From Pedobacter agri PB92 (GTDB lineage: Bacteria > Bacteroidota > Bacteroidia > Sphingobacteriales > Sphingobacteriaceae), in assembly GCF_000258495.1 (NCBI RefSeq), contig NZ_AJLG01000007.1, positions 1 through 54,393 on the forward strand: DNA of 54,393 bases, given 5' to 3'. How positions within the stretch are numbered: the first letter of the stretch is position 1; each line of letters starts with the position of its first letter. Of the stretch, positions 1 through 8,359 are shown piece after piece. The position numbers and the translations under genes are program-made. The notes below the pieces were generated by a model. It was given only the letters and a program-made list of their open reading frames with translations. It ran no database searches and was not told the DNA's origin.

Positions 1-2
1 AC

Positions 3-362
3 GTACACACTACTAAGATAGGTGCTTTTATGCGCAAAACCAGTATCGATGAGCTACCGCAATTTTTCAATGTCTTTTTTGGAGATATGAGCGTGGTAGG
101 ACCTCGTCCACATATGCTAAAGCATACCGAAGAGTATCGGCAAATTGTAGATAAGTATATGGTGAGACAGTTTCTTAAACCTGGAATTACGGGGCAGGCA
201 CAGGTAAATGGTTTCCGTGGAGAGACAAAAGAACATGCTCAGATGCTTGGACGTGTAGAGCATGACATTGCATACATGGAAAACTGGACCTTAGTTAAAG
301 ATATGCAAATTATTATTAAGACAATCACAAATGCCCTCGGTGGGGAAGAAAATGCGTTTTAG
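3..362 (+). CDS. Polyprenyl-phosphate sugar phosphotransferase, C-terminal part (cut by window edge)
   Basis: The frame is open to the left edge, reading KIGAF before the first Met at 30, so this is the 3' end of a longer gene. What is left is the cytoplasmic catalytic end of the bacterial sugar transferase family (WcaJ/WbaP type), which loads the first sugar phosphate onto undecaprenyl phosphate. Visible family motifs are RKTSIDELPQFFNV, GDMSVVGPRPHM, PGITGQAQVNGFRGET and RVEHDIAYMENW. The N-terminal membrane part lies outside the window. The motif wording is closest to the glucose/galactose-type transferases, but the sugar cannot be settled from this fragment. It is the only initiating transferase seen here, so both downstream assembly systems may depend on it. 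Confidence 0.9.
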   Translation, partial: VHTTKIGAFMRKTSIDELPQFFNVFFGDMSVVGPRPHMLKHTEEYRQIVDKYMVRQFLKPGITGQAQVNGFRGETKEHAQMLGRVEHDIAYMENWTLVKDMQIIIKTITNALGGEENAF

Positions 363-706
363 TGATGGATTGTTAAAGTTTTTATGAGATTTAGATGGTA
401 TGGCCGAAGCTCGTAGTTCATGCTAAATAAAAACTCTGGTCAAAGCTTGTTGAAATTTTATAGATCATTATAATTCGCGTCATAAATGGTTTTTGAATAA
501 TTATTTAAGAATAAATTAAGGTTTGGTTGATTAGCATGAGCCCGATTTTAAGATACTATTTTTTACTTCAAAAGGTTGTGTTAATTGTTCTATTTTGTTG
601 TAATTGAAAGATAATTAGCCAGTTGCGTTAAAACTGTTTGGCTAAAAAAAACGTAAATATTGTATGTGCATGGTGCAAGAAAATGTATTTCTTAATGATT
701 TAAATT
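363..706. other. Intergenic stretch, 344 nt
   Basis: No convincing gene is seen between the sugar transferase and the WecG-like gene. There is a weak inverted repeat (AGCCA at about 617, TGGCT at about 639) followed by an A run. It has no T run in the plus direction, so I do not call it a terminator. The GGGCYATTGY leader element found before other polysaccharide genes is absent. Confidence 0.5.
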
Positions 707-1441
707 ATGGGTAATTTTTTTAATCAATCCGGTAAAGGCATGCATTACAATTTGTACACCGGAACTTTGAATGAGTTATCACTTGAAAGTAAGATTGTCA
801 TCAATACCATTAATCAGTATTCCTATTGTGTGGCAAAAGAAGATGGTGAGTTTAGAGATGCGCTTATAGGCTCTGATATTTTGTTACCTGATGGAGAGGG
901 TGTCGTACTGGCAGAGCGAATTCTTACAGGCAGAAAAATCAATAAAATTTCTGGGGCTGATCTTCATCAGCATATTTTAACTTCTTTAAATCATAAAAAT
1001 GGTCGGTGCTTTTACTTAGGCGCTATAAATGAAACACTTGAAAAAATAAAGGCTCGTATTCAACACGAATTTCCAAATGTAGTTGTAGGGTATTATTCGC
1101 CGCCATTTAAGAGTGTTTTTAGTGAAGAAGACAATAATAAAATGATTGCTGCAATAAATGATTTTGGTGCTGATGCTTTGTTTATTGGATTAACAGCACC
1201 CAAACAAGAAAAGTGGTCGTGGCAATTTAAATCTCGAATAGATGCAAAGGTGATATGTGCCATTGGTGCTGTATTCGATTTTTACTCAGAGACGGTTAAA
1301 CGTCCGAGCGATTTCTTTATTCGTTATAAGTTAGAATGGCTAGGCCGTTTGCTAAGTAACCCAAGAAAGATGTGGAGAAGGTATCTTTATTATGGCCCCA
1401 TTTATGTTTACCACATATTTAAGCTTAAATTTGCCGCTTAG
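707..1441 (+). CDS. WecG/TagA/CpsF family glycosyltransferase (GT26)
   Basis: At 244 residues this is the usual size for GT26 enzymes, which add the second sugar (ManNAc-type or glucose-type donors in known members) to the polyprenyl-linked primer at the inner membrane face. Family marks are LLPDGEGVV with the conserved Asp near residue 65, KISGADL, the YYSPPF segment near residue 130, and the signature GLTAPKQEKW near residue 165. The C-terminal basic, aromatic stretch is typical and probably touches the membrane. It follows the initiating transferase, as expected for the next step, after a 344-nt gap. A second copy of the family lies at 41497-42237. Donor and acceptor are unknown. Confidence 0.9.
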   Translation: MGNFFNQSGKGMHYNLYTGTLNELSLESKIVINTINQYSYCVAKEDGEFRDALIGSDILLPDGEGVVLAERILTGRKINKISGADLHQHILTSLNHKNGRCFYLGAINETLEKIKARIQHEFPNVVVGYYSPPFKSVFSEEDNNKMIAAINDFGADALFIGLTAPKQEKWSWQFKSRIDAKVICAIGAVFDFYSETVKRPSDFFIRYKLEWLGRLLSNPRKMWRRYLYYGPIYVYHIFKLKFAA

Positions 1442-1479
1442 TACTCCTGAGGCTGTTCAATAATAAAAAGCTATTTAGC

Positions 1480-2643
1480 TTAAGTATTTTTGCTGGCCAG
1501 CGTATCAGAATAGATATGAATCAGTTGTTTCAGATTAACTTCAGGAGCATAATATTGATGATAGGAAAATAGTGCCCCTGCTGCTAAGTTTTGTTTAGCC
1601 TGGCTATCCATGTTTTCAAACTCATATAGCTTTCTTTGTAGTTCAAGCACATTCCCCGGAGAAAAGGTAAGGCCGTTTACTTGATCTTTAACAATTGATG
1701 GAATGTTACCAAGATCTGCGGCAATTACTGGTTTTGCCAAAGAGAACGCTTCAATCATTACCATTCCAAAGGTTTCATACCATTCTGAAGGGAAAATAAG
1801 TGCCTTGGACCCAACAATCATTTCCTCAATTTCAGTTTTTGAAAGATGATCGAGGTATTCGACATTAACAAAATGTGTTCCAGCTTCCGAAACAAAATCT
1901 CTTAAGGGGCCTGTTCCTGCAATTTTTAACATTTCCGGGCGATGTTCAAATGCCTTCAACAGCGTTTTAATACCTTTTTCTTCACTTAGACGACCGATGA
2001 ATAGATAGTATTCTCCTGCGCTATTTACCGCTGCGGATTTTTTTTGGTTGGTAAAATTTGGCTTCAGAAATGTTTTGGTACTTGCATGTATTAAACCACT
2101 CTGCTCAAAAATTTTTCCGCTATGTTCACCTAAAAAGATCATGGCGTTTACCAATCTCCAGGTACCTATTTTTCGATGCAAATAATTCGAAATAGCAAGC
2201 CAGAAGGTTATAACTTTCGATTGCTGGTATACACCCTCCCGAACAGCAGACCATGGAAAGGATTCATCCAATGATTTCAAAAATAATTTATTTTTGAAAA
2301 ACAGGCTTCCAGAAGGACACAATAGGCGGTAGTTATGAATAGTCATGACGATGGGTACCTGCATTTTTTTTGCTGCATATAATACAGATGGAGTTGCGGC
2401 ATAATGGAGATTGTGAACGTGAACAATATCAGGCTTAAAAGACTTAATTTTTTTAAGCATCGTAAAATAAGAATATGGGTTAAATGGCATAAGCAATACC
2501 TTTAACAACGTAGCTGATGCGTTACTGAAATCAATAAGTTCTACTTCGTGGCCATCGCTTTGGAGCAGTGCCATTTCATTTTGAACAACAGCATCTTCCC
2601 CTCCTTGCTGTTTGTAATAGGTATGGACGATTAATATCCTCAT
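1480..2643 (-). CDS. Glycosyltransferase family 4, system A
   Basis: A 387-residue GT-B transferase. The N-terminal domain opens with HTYYKQQGGEDAVV, the nucleotide-loop motif of this GT4 subgroup. The C-terminal donor-binding domain has FIGRLSEEKG and PSEWYETFGMVMIEAFSLAK, where the E-x7-E motif holds the retaining-type donor site. It is the last gene of the minus-strand system A operon; its ATG overlaps the previous stop by one base (TAATG), so translation is probably coupled. Its likely role is adding one sugar to the lipid-linked repeat unit on the cytoplasmic face. The sugar is unknown. Confidence 0.92.
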   Translation of the reverse strand: MRILIVHTYYKQQGGEDAVVQNEMALLQSDGHEVELIDFSNASATLLKVLLMPFNPYSYFTMLKKIKSFKPDIVHVHNLHYAATPSVLYAAKKMQVPIVMTIHNYRLLCPSGSLFFKNKLFLKSLDESFPWSAVREGVYQQSKVITFWLAISNYLHRKIGTWRLVNAMIFLGEHSGKIFEQSGLIHASTKTFLKPNFTNQKKSAAVNSAGEYYLFIGRLSEEKGIKTLLKAFEHRPEMLKIAGTGPLRDFVSEAGTHFVNVEYLDHLSKTEIEEMIVGSKALIFPSEWYETFGMVMIEAFSLAKPVIAADLGNIPSIVKDQVNGLTFSPGNVLELQRKLYEFENMDSQAKQNLAAGALFSYHQYYAPEVNLKQLIHIYSDTLASKNT

Positions 2644-3569
2644 TAGTCTGCCTTTCGTATATTATTGGTGAACTTAAGGAAATCATTCTTTAATTTACGG
2701 ATTACCAAAGTAGAGAAATCATAAGGGCTTTTGATCTGTGCCTGAAGTTTCGGGCTAATAATGTTTGGAGGGCAAAATTTAAAATCACGATTGCTGCCGT
2801 CATCAATCGGGGTAATCAGGTAATTGACTCCAGAAGTATTTGTCGATTCTTCATCAAACCCAATGTTAGATACTTTTGATAATGTTGGATAAATTACTTT
2901 TAGTCGGTTTTCCGCTACATGTGTTTGCATCTGGATGTCCCAAGTTGAGATTTTGCCAGATATTTGTTTACGAAGCATCCGTATCAGATCGGCCCCCTCG
3001 GCATTAAGGCGCTTTTTGAATCCCGGGGAGGTATTCATTAGTATTTCGAGTGCCTGGTTATCCCAGATCACATTTGGAAAACGGTTGGCCCATCCGCCCC
3101 ATCCGTAAGAACAGAACCGTTTATATACAATGCTGTCGTAATGATATTCACCCTTTTTAATGGGGAAAACATAAGCGGTTACACAAAATACAGTGTGATC
3201 ATTTTTATAAAATTCTAATGCATCAGTTAGATATTTGATATAATTTGGGCTAACAATGAGGTCATCTTCCACAATAATAAAGCGCTCATAGTTTTCACTT
3301 AAAAAAGTTAGTCCGGTTCTGAAGTTTGGGCCGGTACTGTAATTATATTCTCTATAATGCTTAATGACCGATTTAAAGCCTTTTAGTTGATCTATATAAT
3401 CTCTTACTTCTTTAATCGATTTTTGACCTGATGCATCTTTTGCCCCATCACTGAAAAAGATAATATCCAAATTGGCACACTCCGGATTTTTGAGTAAGGC
3501 TTCAATGCACCTTTTAAGTTTTGATACTCTGTTGTAGCAAAATACGCCAATGATTAAAGAATTTTCCAT
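2643..3569 (-). CDS. GT-A fold glycosyltransferase (GNT-I/GT2-like), system A
   Basis: A 308-residue GT-A protein. The N-terminus has the nucleotide-binding opening LIIGVFCYNRVSKLKRCIEA. FSDGAKD lies near residue 40 and the metal-binding acidic motif VEDDLIVSPNYI near residue 100. A conserved aromatic patch (CSYGWGGWANRF) lies near residue 155. The layout resembles the GNT-I-like family rather than a classical GT2. System B carries a distant relative in a comparable place (27076-28017), with the same EDD and GWG/GWATW marks. It is translationally coupled to the next GT4. Substrate unknown. Confidence 0.85.
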   Translation of the reverse strand: MENSLIIGVFCYNRVSKLKRCIEALLKNPECANLDIIFFSDGAKDASGQKSIKEVRDYIDQLKGFKSVIKHYREYNYSTGPNFRTGLTFLSENYERFIIVEDDLIVSPNYIKYLTDALEFYKNDHTVFCVTAYVFPIKKGEYHYDSIVYKRFCSYGWGGWANRFPNVIWDNQALEILMNTSPGFKKRLNAEGADLIRMLRKQISGKISTWDIQMQTHVAENRLKVIYPTLSKVSNIGFDEESTNTSGVNYLITPIDDGSNRDFKFCPPNIISPKLQAQIKSPYDFSTLVIRKLKNDFLKFTNNIRKAD

Positions 3570-3671
3570 TTTGTAAAGTTTATGTTCAATGAAACCCTGA
3601 TAAATTTTATTCTGCTCTTTCCAACAGAGATGGCAGGCCTAACCTATAGAATTAGATCATGGCTATTACAA

Positions 3672-4715
3672 TCAGGCGCAGATCATTTTTTTTAATTTTT
3701 TCTTTGCAGCCCTATAATAACTTACCGCATAATATTTAGTAAATTTTGAAATAGTGAGTTTGGGGATACCTAATGTGCTCCTTAACATGGTGGTAAATTG
3801 TGCCTCAGAGAGACTTAAACCATAATTATTTTGGTTTAAAATCAGCAACTTGTACAAATCAGCCAATCCGAATGTTTTTTCAGATGGGAGATGCCAAATG
3901 GCAACTTCCGTGTCCTGCTCTCCCACATTCCGATAAAATACTGGATTGGTCCAGAATCGTTTCAGAAGGTCTTTACGTGGGCTGGCCATAAAGTTATTTT
4001 TATAGTAAATGTAGCTTAGTGTTTGTGCTTCCTCATTAAACTTTGGTAATCCAGCCTCATGTCTGCGTAGCAGTTCCGGCCATAAAGCCTTAAAATCATT
4101 AAATATGGTATTGACGTTTTTAACATTGGCCAGAAAAAATTCGCCGTAGTGATAACCTGGGATTTCGTCGACTTTTTTATCTGATAGTTCCTGGTAAAGT
4201 TCTTTCATGTCTTTCCTGCTCAAACCATGAATAACCAGATCAGTGCTGCAATCGTCTTCAAAAGAAATAAAGCCATTTGGGGATGCAATTTCAAAAAGCT
4301 CATCAATATTTTTTGAAAAAACGCAATCTGAATCTAATATTAAATACTGATCATTAGGGTTAATATTGTTTTTGGTAATGTATTCAAGTATGGAAAACTC
4401 GAAAAACTGGTTTTGAAACATATTAAAATATCCCTTAGGCGTTTTATAGTTAAATTCGGTATAAATGATTTCAACACCTAGCTCCTGCAATGACGCCCTG
4501 ATTTCTTTTCCATCTACTACAGGAAAAACATGAGTATTGCTAAAAAGAATATGTTTTTGAGTTTTGTTAAATCGTTTGCTTGTAGCAAAAAACAGGAGTA
4601 TACAACGCCAGTAAATATTTTGATGTTTTAAACCGGATGATTTTTCGCCTGTTTGGGGATAGATGCTTTCTTCTCCAATGGCATCGACACAAATCCAAGT
4701 ACATATAAAATTCAT
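3672..4715 (-). CDS. Putative DxD-containing glycosyltransferase (GT8-like fold), system A
   Basis: I do not recognise the exact family of this 347-residue protein. It has a likely GT-A core: an acidic DxD-type motif LDSDCVFSKN near residue 127, then FEDDCSTD, a GEFFLANVKNV segment near residue 190, and a late His region (AIWHLPSE) that resembles the C-terminal metal or acceptor region of GT8-type enzymes. There is no signal peptide or membrane helix. It lies 8 nt after wzy in the operon and about 100 nt before the next transferase gene. A role as a repeat-unit transferase is inferred from fold marks and context. Confidence 0.7.
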   Translation of the reverse strand: MNFICTWICVDAIGEESIYPQTGEKSSGLKHQNIYWRCILLFFATSKRFNKTQKHILFSNTHVFPVVDGKEIRASLQELGVEIIYTEFNYKTPKGYFNMFQNQFFEFSILEYITKNNINPNDQYLILDSDCVFSKNIDELFEIASPNGFISFEDDCSTDLVIHGLSRKDMKELYQELSDKKVDEIPGYHYGEFFLANVKNVNTIFNDFKALWPELLRRHEAGLPKFNEEAQTLSYIYYKNNFMASPRKDLLKRFWTNPVFYRNVGEQDTEVAIWHLPSEKTFGLADLYKLLILNQNNYGLSLSEAQFTTMLRSTLGIPKLTISKFTKYYAVSYYRAAKKKLKKMICA

Positions 4716-4723
4716 ATTTTTCT

Positions 4724-5962
4724 TTAATTATGATTAATCAATTCGATTGTTTTTTGATTTGGTTTTGGTGTTATATTAATTTGAATATTTTGAGCATTTT
4801 TTGTTTGTAAAGAAAGTTCCGTTCTTTCAAGATAGTACAGACAAATGCCAACAACTCCCCAAAAAATTAATGGTAGCACATAGCTGAATGAGAAAATTAA
4901 ACCAGCAAGCGTAAAAGCAATTAAGATCCCCGACTTTTCATCAAGGTTGCGAAAGAACGCTTTAAACCCCAAGTAAAGTAGATAAAAGTACTTTAAGATT
5001 AAACCTAAAAAACCATGGTAGAATAACATCTCCATAAAACCTTCATGAAAGTGTTGTCCCGTTTTCTCTGGCCACCAGTCTACTAAAGGATTTTTCATTT
5101 CAAAGCCTTCGAATGTCCATCCAAAAAATGGACGTTCTAAAACCATTGGGAAATACACCCTTCTTTGATCTGCCCTGAATTTCCCGGTTCCATCTTCCCG
5201 GGTAGGATCCAGTATTTCACTAAATCTTTCACCAAAGAACGTTAACATATCCGGAAACAATTGGGATATCACAAAAGCTAGCAACAGAATTCCTAAAGCT
5301 GCAGAGAAAAATATTTTCAGGGTTTTTGATAAAGAGATAATTCGATTTCTTACCACAATAAAAAAATAAATTCCAAGCGAGAAAAGACTGCTTGCCCAAA
5401 CAGATCTATGCTGGTGAATAACGATGACAATGACGCAAAAAAGAAACCATAAAAGTGCGCTTGTAACTCTTTCTTTTAAATATTTGTTCAAGAACCACAA
5501 TAATGGCAAAATCATCATAAAGATACTACGGGCATGAATAACGCGGCTATCACCGGAAAAGGGGCCGTAATCATCCATTTCTACACTATTTAAGCTAAAA
5601 GAAAAACCACGTCCGTAAATGATCATGAAAATCACGTAAACCGCTAGATAGAATTTTGCCAGGAATTCAAGTATATCAAGGTTGTATGAACGGCATAAAG
5701 CCCGTACAAACACAATGAATATTGCAGGGAACAATATCGTATATAACGTTAATTGTTGAAATATAGTGCCATAATCGAGCAAAGATTCAAATACTAATCT
5801 AATAACGAAAAAGCTTATGACGCCCAAATAGATTTGCTCACTTTTTCTGAGTTTATGAAAACTGACCAAAAGAAGCGCATAAATTAATAAACTCATTATT
5901 TTTTCGTACAGCAAAATGATTACTGAATTAGGTAAAATCAACCACGAAAAAATATTTTCCAT
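4724..5962 (-). CDS. wzy: O-antigen polymerase/ligase-type membrane protein (Wzy), system A
   Basis: A very hydrophobic protein of 412 residues with about ten to twelve predicted membrane segments. The large periplasmic loop and C-terminal region have the Wzy_C-type pattern: PFFGWTFEGFE, then HFHEGFMEMLFYHGFLGLIL, matching the H-x-N/E...L...GxxG motif of O-antigen ligases and polymerases. Family proteins join repeat units on their lipid carrier on the periplasmic side. Placed between glycosyltransferases and wzx in the same operon, polymerase is more likely than WaaL-type ligase. The assignment rests on topology and context because Wzy sequences are poorly conserved. Confidence 0.82.
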   Translation of the reverse strand: MENIFSWLILPNSVIILLYEKIMSLLIYALLLVSFHKLRKSEQIYLGVISFFVIRLVFESLLDYGTIFQQLTLYTILFPAIFIVFVRALCRSYNLDILEFLAKFYLAVYVIFMIIYGRGFSFSLNSVEMDDYGPFSGDSRVIHARSIFMMILPLLWFLNKYLKERVTSALLWFLFCVIVIVIHQHRSVWASSLFSLGIYFFIVVRNRIISLSKTLKIFFSAALGILLLAFVISQLFPDMLTFFGERFSEILDPTREDGTGKFRADQRRVYFPMVLERPFFGWTFEGFEMKNPLVDWWPEKTGQHFHEGFMEMLFYHGFLGLILKYFYLLYLGFKAFFRNLDEKSGILIAFTLAGLIFSFSYVLPLIFWGVVGICLYYLERTELSLQTKNAQNIQINITPKPNQKTIELINHN

Positions 5963-6038
5963 CAGAAAAAAGAAAAAAACAGCAAAAACAGTTCTTTTAC
6001 TTCAAATTCATAATTAAATATCCTAATTACGTAACCCA

Positions 6039-6800
6039 TTAAAATGCACTTTTTATCTTTCGAATTACTTTAGGAATGAGATGGGTCATTTGAAGCACAT
6101 TAAGTACCTGATTAAGCATAACCGTTTTTACATGGTGTCTCTCGTCAATCCACTTGATAGGCCTTTCGCCTTTTAAGTACATGCTTTGAAAGATATCTTC
6201 TTTTTCGGGAATAATTTGCCTGTAAATATCTGCTTTTTTATCTACCAGTTCTTTGTTAATATAGCCAAGATGCTTTAGCCTGAAATTAGTATTGTATTTT
6301 AGCCCTTTAATGCCTTTCACATTTGGTGAATCGATAATAAGATTTTGAAAATACCCGCTAGGGTTTTCACGCCACATAATCCTATCATGCCCTGCCGAAT
6401 AATTTAGACGATATAATGATCCTGCAAAATGCTCACGATCCATGAAATGAAAGCGACGGAACGCGAATTTTGTGAAGACTTTACTGTTCATCAACTCATC
6501 AAAATGTGCCCTGGTAAGTTCGGGTTCGAATATTTCATCAATATCGATCCAAAGGCACCAATCAGGTTTTCTTAACCTTACTCTTTGATATAAAAGGTTT
6601 TTATCACGTCCTTCATTGTATCCTTCTGTTTGAATGATATCTACAACTTTAGGATGGGATTTTAACTTCTCATATGTACCATCAGTTGAACCGTTGTCCA
6701 ATACCACAATTTCATCTGCGATTTTTTCAAAGCATGCCAGCCATTCTTCTGCGAAAAACATGCCGTCCTTTACCCGTAACATGACTACAAATTTTGCCAT
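6039..6800 (-). CDS. Glycosyltransferase family 2, system A
   Basis: A 253-residue single-domain GT-A enzyme. It starts with the nucleotide-binding strand FVVMLRVKDGMFFAEEWL and carries VVLDNGSTDGTYE near residue 35. The metal-binding DxD motif is in WCLWIDIDEIFEPEL near residue 85. The short form and the WIDIDE wording fit the Glyco_tranf_2_4 type. No membrane anchor is visible. It sits between wzx and wzy in the system A operon, 4 nt after the wzx stop. It probably adds one sugar to the repeat unit; the sugar is not predictable. Confidence 0.9.
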   Translation of the reverse strand: MAKFVVMLRVKDGMFFAEEWLACFEKIADEIVVLDNGSTDGTYEKLKSHPKVVDIIQTEGYNEGRDKNLLYQRVRLRKPDWCLWIDIDEIFEPELTRAHFDELMNSKVFTKFAFRRFHFMDREHFAGSLYRLNYSAGHDRIMWRENPSGYFQNLIIDSPNVKGIKGLKYNTNFRLKHLGYINKELVDKKADIYRQIIPEKEDIFQSMYLKGERPIKWIDERHHVKTVMLNQVLNVLQMTHLIPKVIRKIKSAF

Positions 6801-6804
6801 TCTC

Positions 6805-8352
6805 TTAAGTTTTAATTGTAATTTTCTCTCTTGAAACTTTTTTAGTTATTCTTATTGGAAATAGGTTCCATAATTGTTCACGCATTTCTGAATCTTTGAT
6901 GAGCACTAGTGCCAGATAAAAAATTGTAAAACCAAGGCCATTAACCAACAGGCTGATCAGCTTCATCTCTGCCGGAATGAAAAGCATCGTTAATTCATTA
7001 ATTAACCACCCGACTACTATGGAAACCGGAATAATTACAACCCAATTTTTTAAAATCTTCGCAATCAAATGCTTGCTCAAATATCCGAGTTTGTTTAGCC
7101 GATAAGAAAAGAAGGTAAAATCAACCATTATACTTACCATAAGCATTACGGCTATTAAACCAATAATGCCATAAAATTTACCGGCGAAATAGAATAGGAT
7201 GCCAGAAATTATGCCTTTACAAATATTGATATAGCTATTCATCTTAATGTCTCCTAAGGCATAGCCCATGTTGGCCATAAAATAACCGATTTGGGCAAAG
7301 AAAAAATTCCCGATTAATAAAAAGATAATTTTATCACCGATGTACTTGTCGTGTCCTGTCCATAAGGTAATTAGCGTATGATAATTGATGCAGAATACTA
7401 GTCCGATAAATATTGCAGCATAATAATAATATTTAAACTGGGTGCTGATCAATGATTTTATTTGTGTATCGTCTCCTTTACCTTTTGCATGCGAGATAAG
7501 GGGCATGAGGGCAACCGAATGTCTTCCAATTAACGTTTGCGACATTTGTATTGGCCTTTTATTGATTTCAAAAAGCGTTATCATTGTTGGCGCAACAAAC
7601 CGAGCCAGCACAATCATATCTAAAGAGGCAGAAAATCCGCCTATAATGCGTGAAATCGATGTAAATGAAAATATCTTTACAAATTTTTTGAGATGGCTAA
7701 CGTCAAAGTCTATAAAAAGCTGAAGCTTGTTTAATATAATTTTTAAAGCTGTGTAATTATAGATGTTGATATAAAGTGCCCTCAGCATGTTTGCAATCGC
7801 TATTGAAATCACACCATAGCCCAGGAATAAAAATAGGATATTTGTAGCCAGGAAAACAATGTTGCCGGAGATTGATGCGATTGCAACGTGAACAGGGTTT
7901 TGAAGTCCTTGGTTAATCCCTGAAAGGCTGAAAGACAGTAATGATAAGCCAGTAGCAATTATAGATACCATTAATGCTACTTGTAAACCGTCATATTTCG
8001 ATACATCTTTATTTATGATCGTGCCAATTAACAAGTAAAATACAATACCTGCAATTATGGAAAGTGCAAAAATAGCGGAAGAAGTTAATATGCCTGATCC
8101 AATAGTTTTATTTACTTCTCCATGCATGTTCTGCCCGTAAAGCTGGGCTATTTTTTGCTGGAGAACATCACCTACACCCGGATCGGCAAGCGTCATCCAT
8201 GCCAGTATGTTGCCAGTAGCCAGCCAAAGTCCAAGGGTTCCACTATCTATTTTATGTAGATATAGTGGCAATAAAATGAATGCATTGATGATATTCGTTA
8301 TTACGTAACCATACTGAAAGATGAAATTCCACTTTAGTATTTTCTTGTTCAT
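6805..8352 (-). CDS. wzx: Polysaccharide flippase, MOP/Wzx type, system A
   Basis: A 515-residue integral membrane protein with about 12-14 hydrophobic segments and no large soluble domain, as in the MOP exporter superfamily. The N-terminus resembles polysaccharide transporter Wzx (LPLYLHKIDSGTLGLWLATGN). Loop 1 contains the family-like DPGVGDVLQQKIA. It would flip the undecaprenyl-linked repeat unit to the periplasmic face for Wzy. It lies directly after wzc (7 nt gap). It differs clearly from the 440-residue Wzx of system B, so the two systems are not a simple duplication. Confidence 0.88.
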   Translation of the reverse strand: MNKKILKWNFIFQYGYVITNIINAFILLPLYLHKIDSGTLGLWLATGNILAWMTLADPGVGDVLQQKIAQLYGQNMHGEVNKTIGSGILTSSAIFALSIIAGIVFYLLIGTIINKDVSKYDGLQVALMVSIIATGLSLLSFSLSGINQGLQNPVHVAIASISGNIVFLATNILFLFLGYGVISIAIANMLRALYINIYNYTALKIILNKLQLFIDFDVSHLKKFVKIFSFTSISRIIGGFSASLDMIVLARFVAPTMITLFEINKRPIQMSQTLIGRHSVALMPLISHAKGKGDDTQIKSLISTQFKYYYYAAIFIGLVFCINYHTLITLWTGHDKYIGDKIIFLLIGNFFFAQIGYFMANMGYALGDIKMNSYINICKGIISGILFYFAGKFYGIIGLIAVMLMVSIMVDFTFFSYRLNKLGYLSKHLIAKILKNWVVIIPVSIVVGWLINELTMLFIPAEMKLISLLVNGLGFTIFYLALVLIKDSEMREQLWNLFPIRITKKVSREKITIKT

Positions 8353-8359
8353 TTAATCG

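Noticed and set aside
617..643. AGCCA/TGGCT hairpin followed by an A run
   Set aside because: The stem is only 5 bp with an 18-nt loop and the homopolymer is on the wrong strand for plus-strand termination.
1468..1481. AAGCTA-TT-TAGCTT palindrome between convergent genes as a terminator
   Set aside because: The loop is only 2 nt and there is no adjacent T run on either strand, so it is not a convincing terminator.
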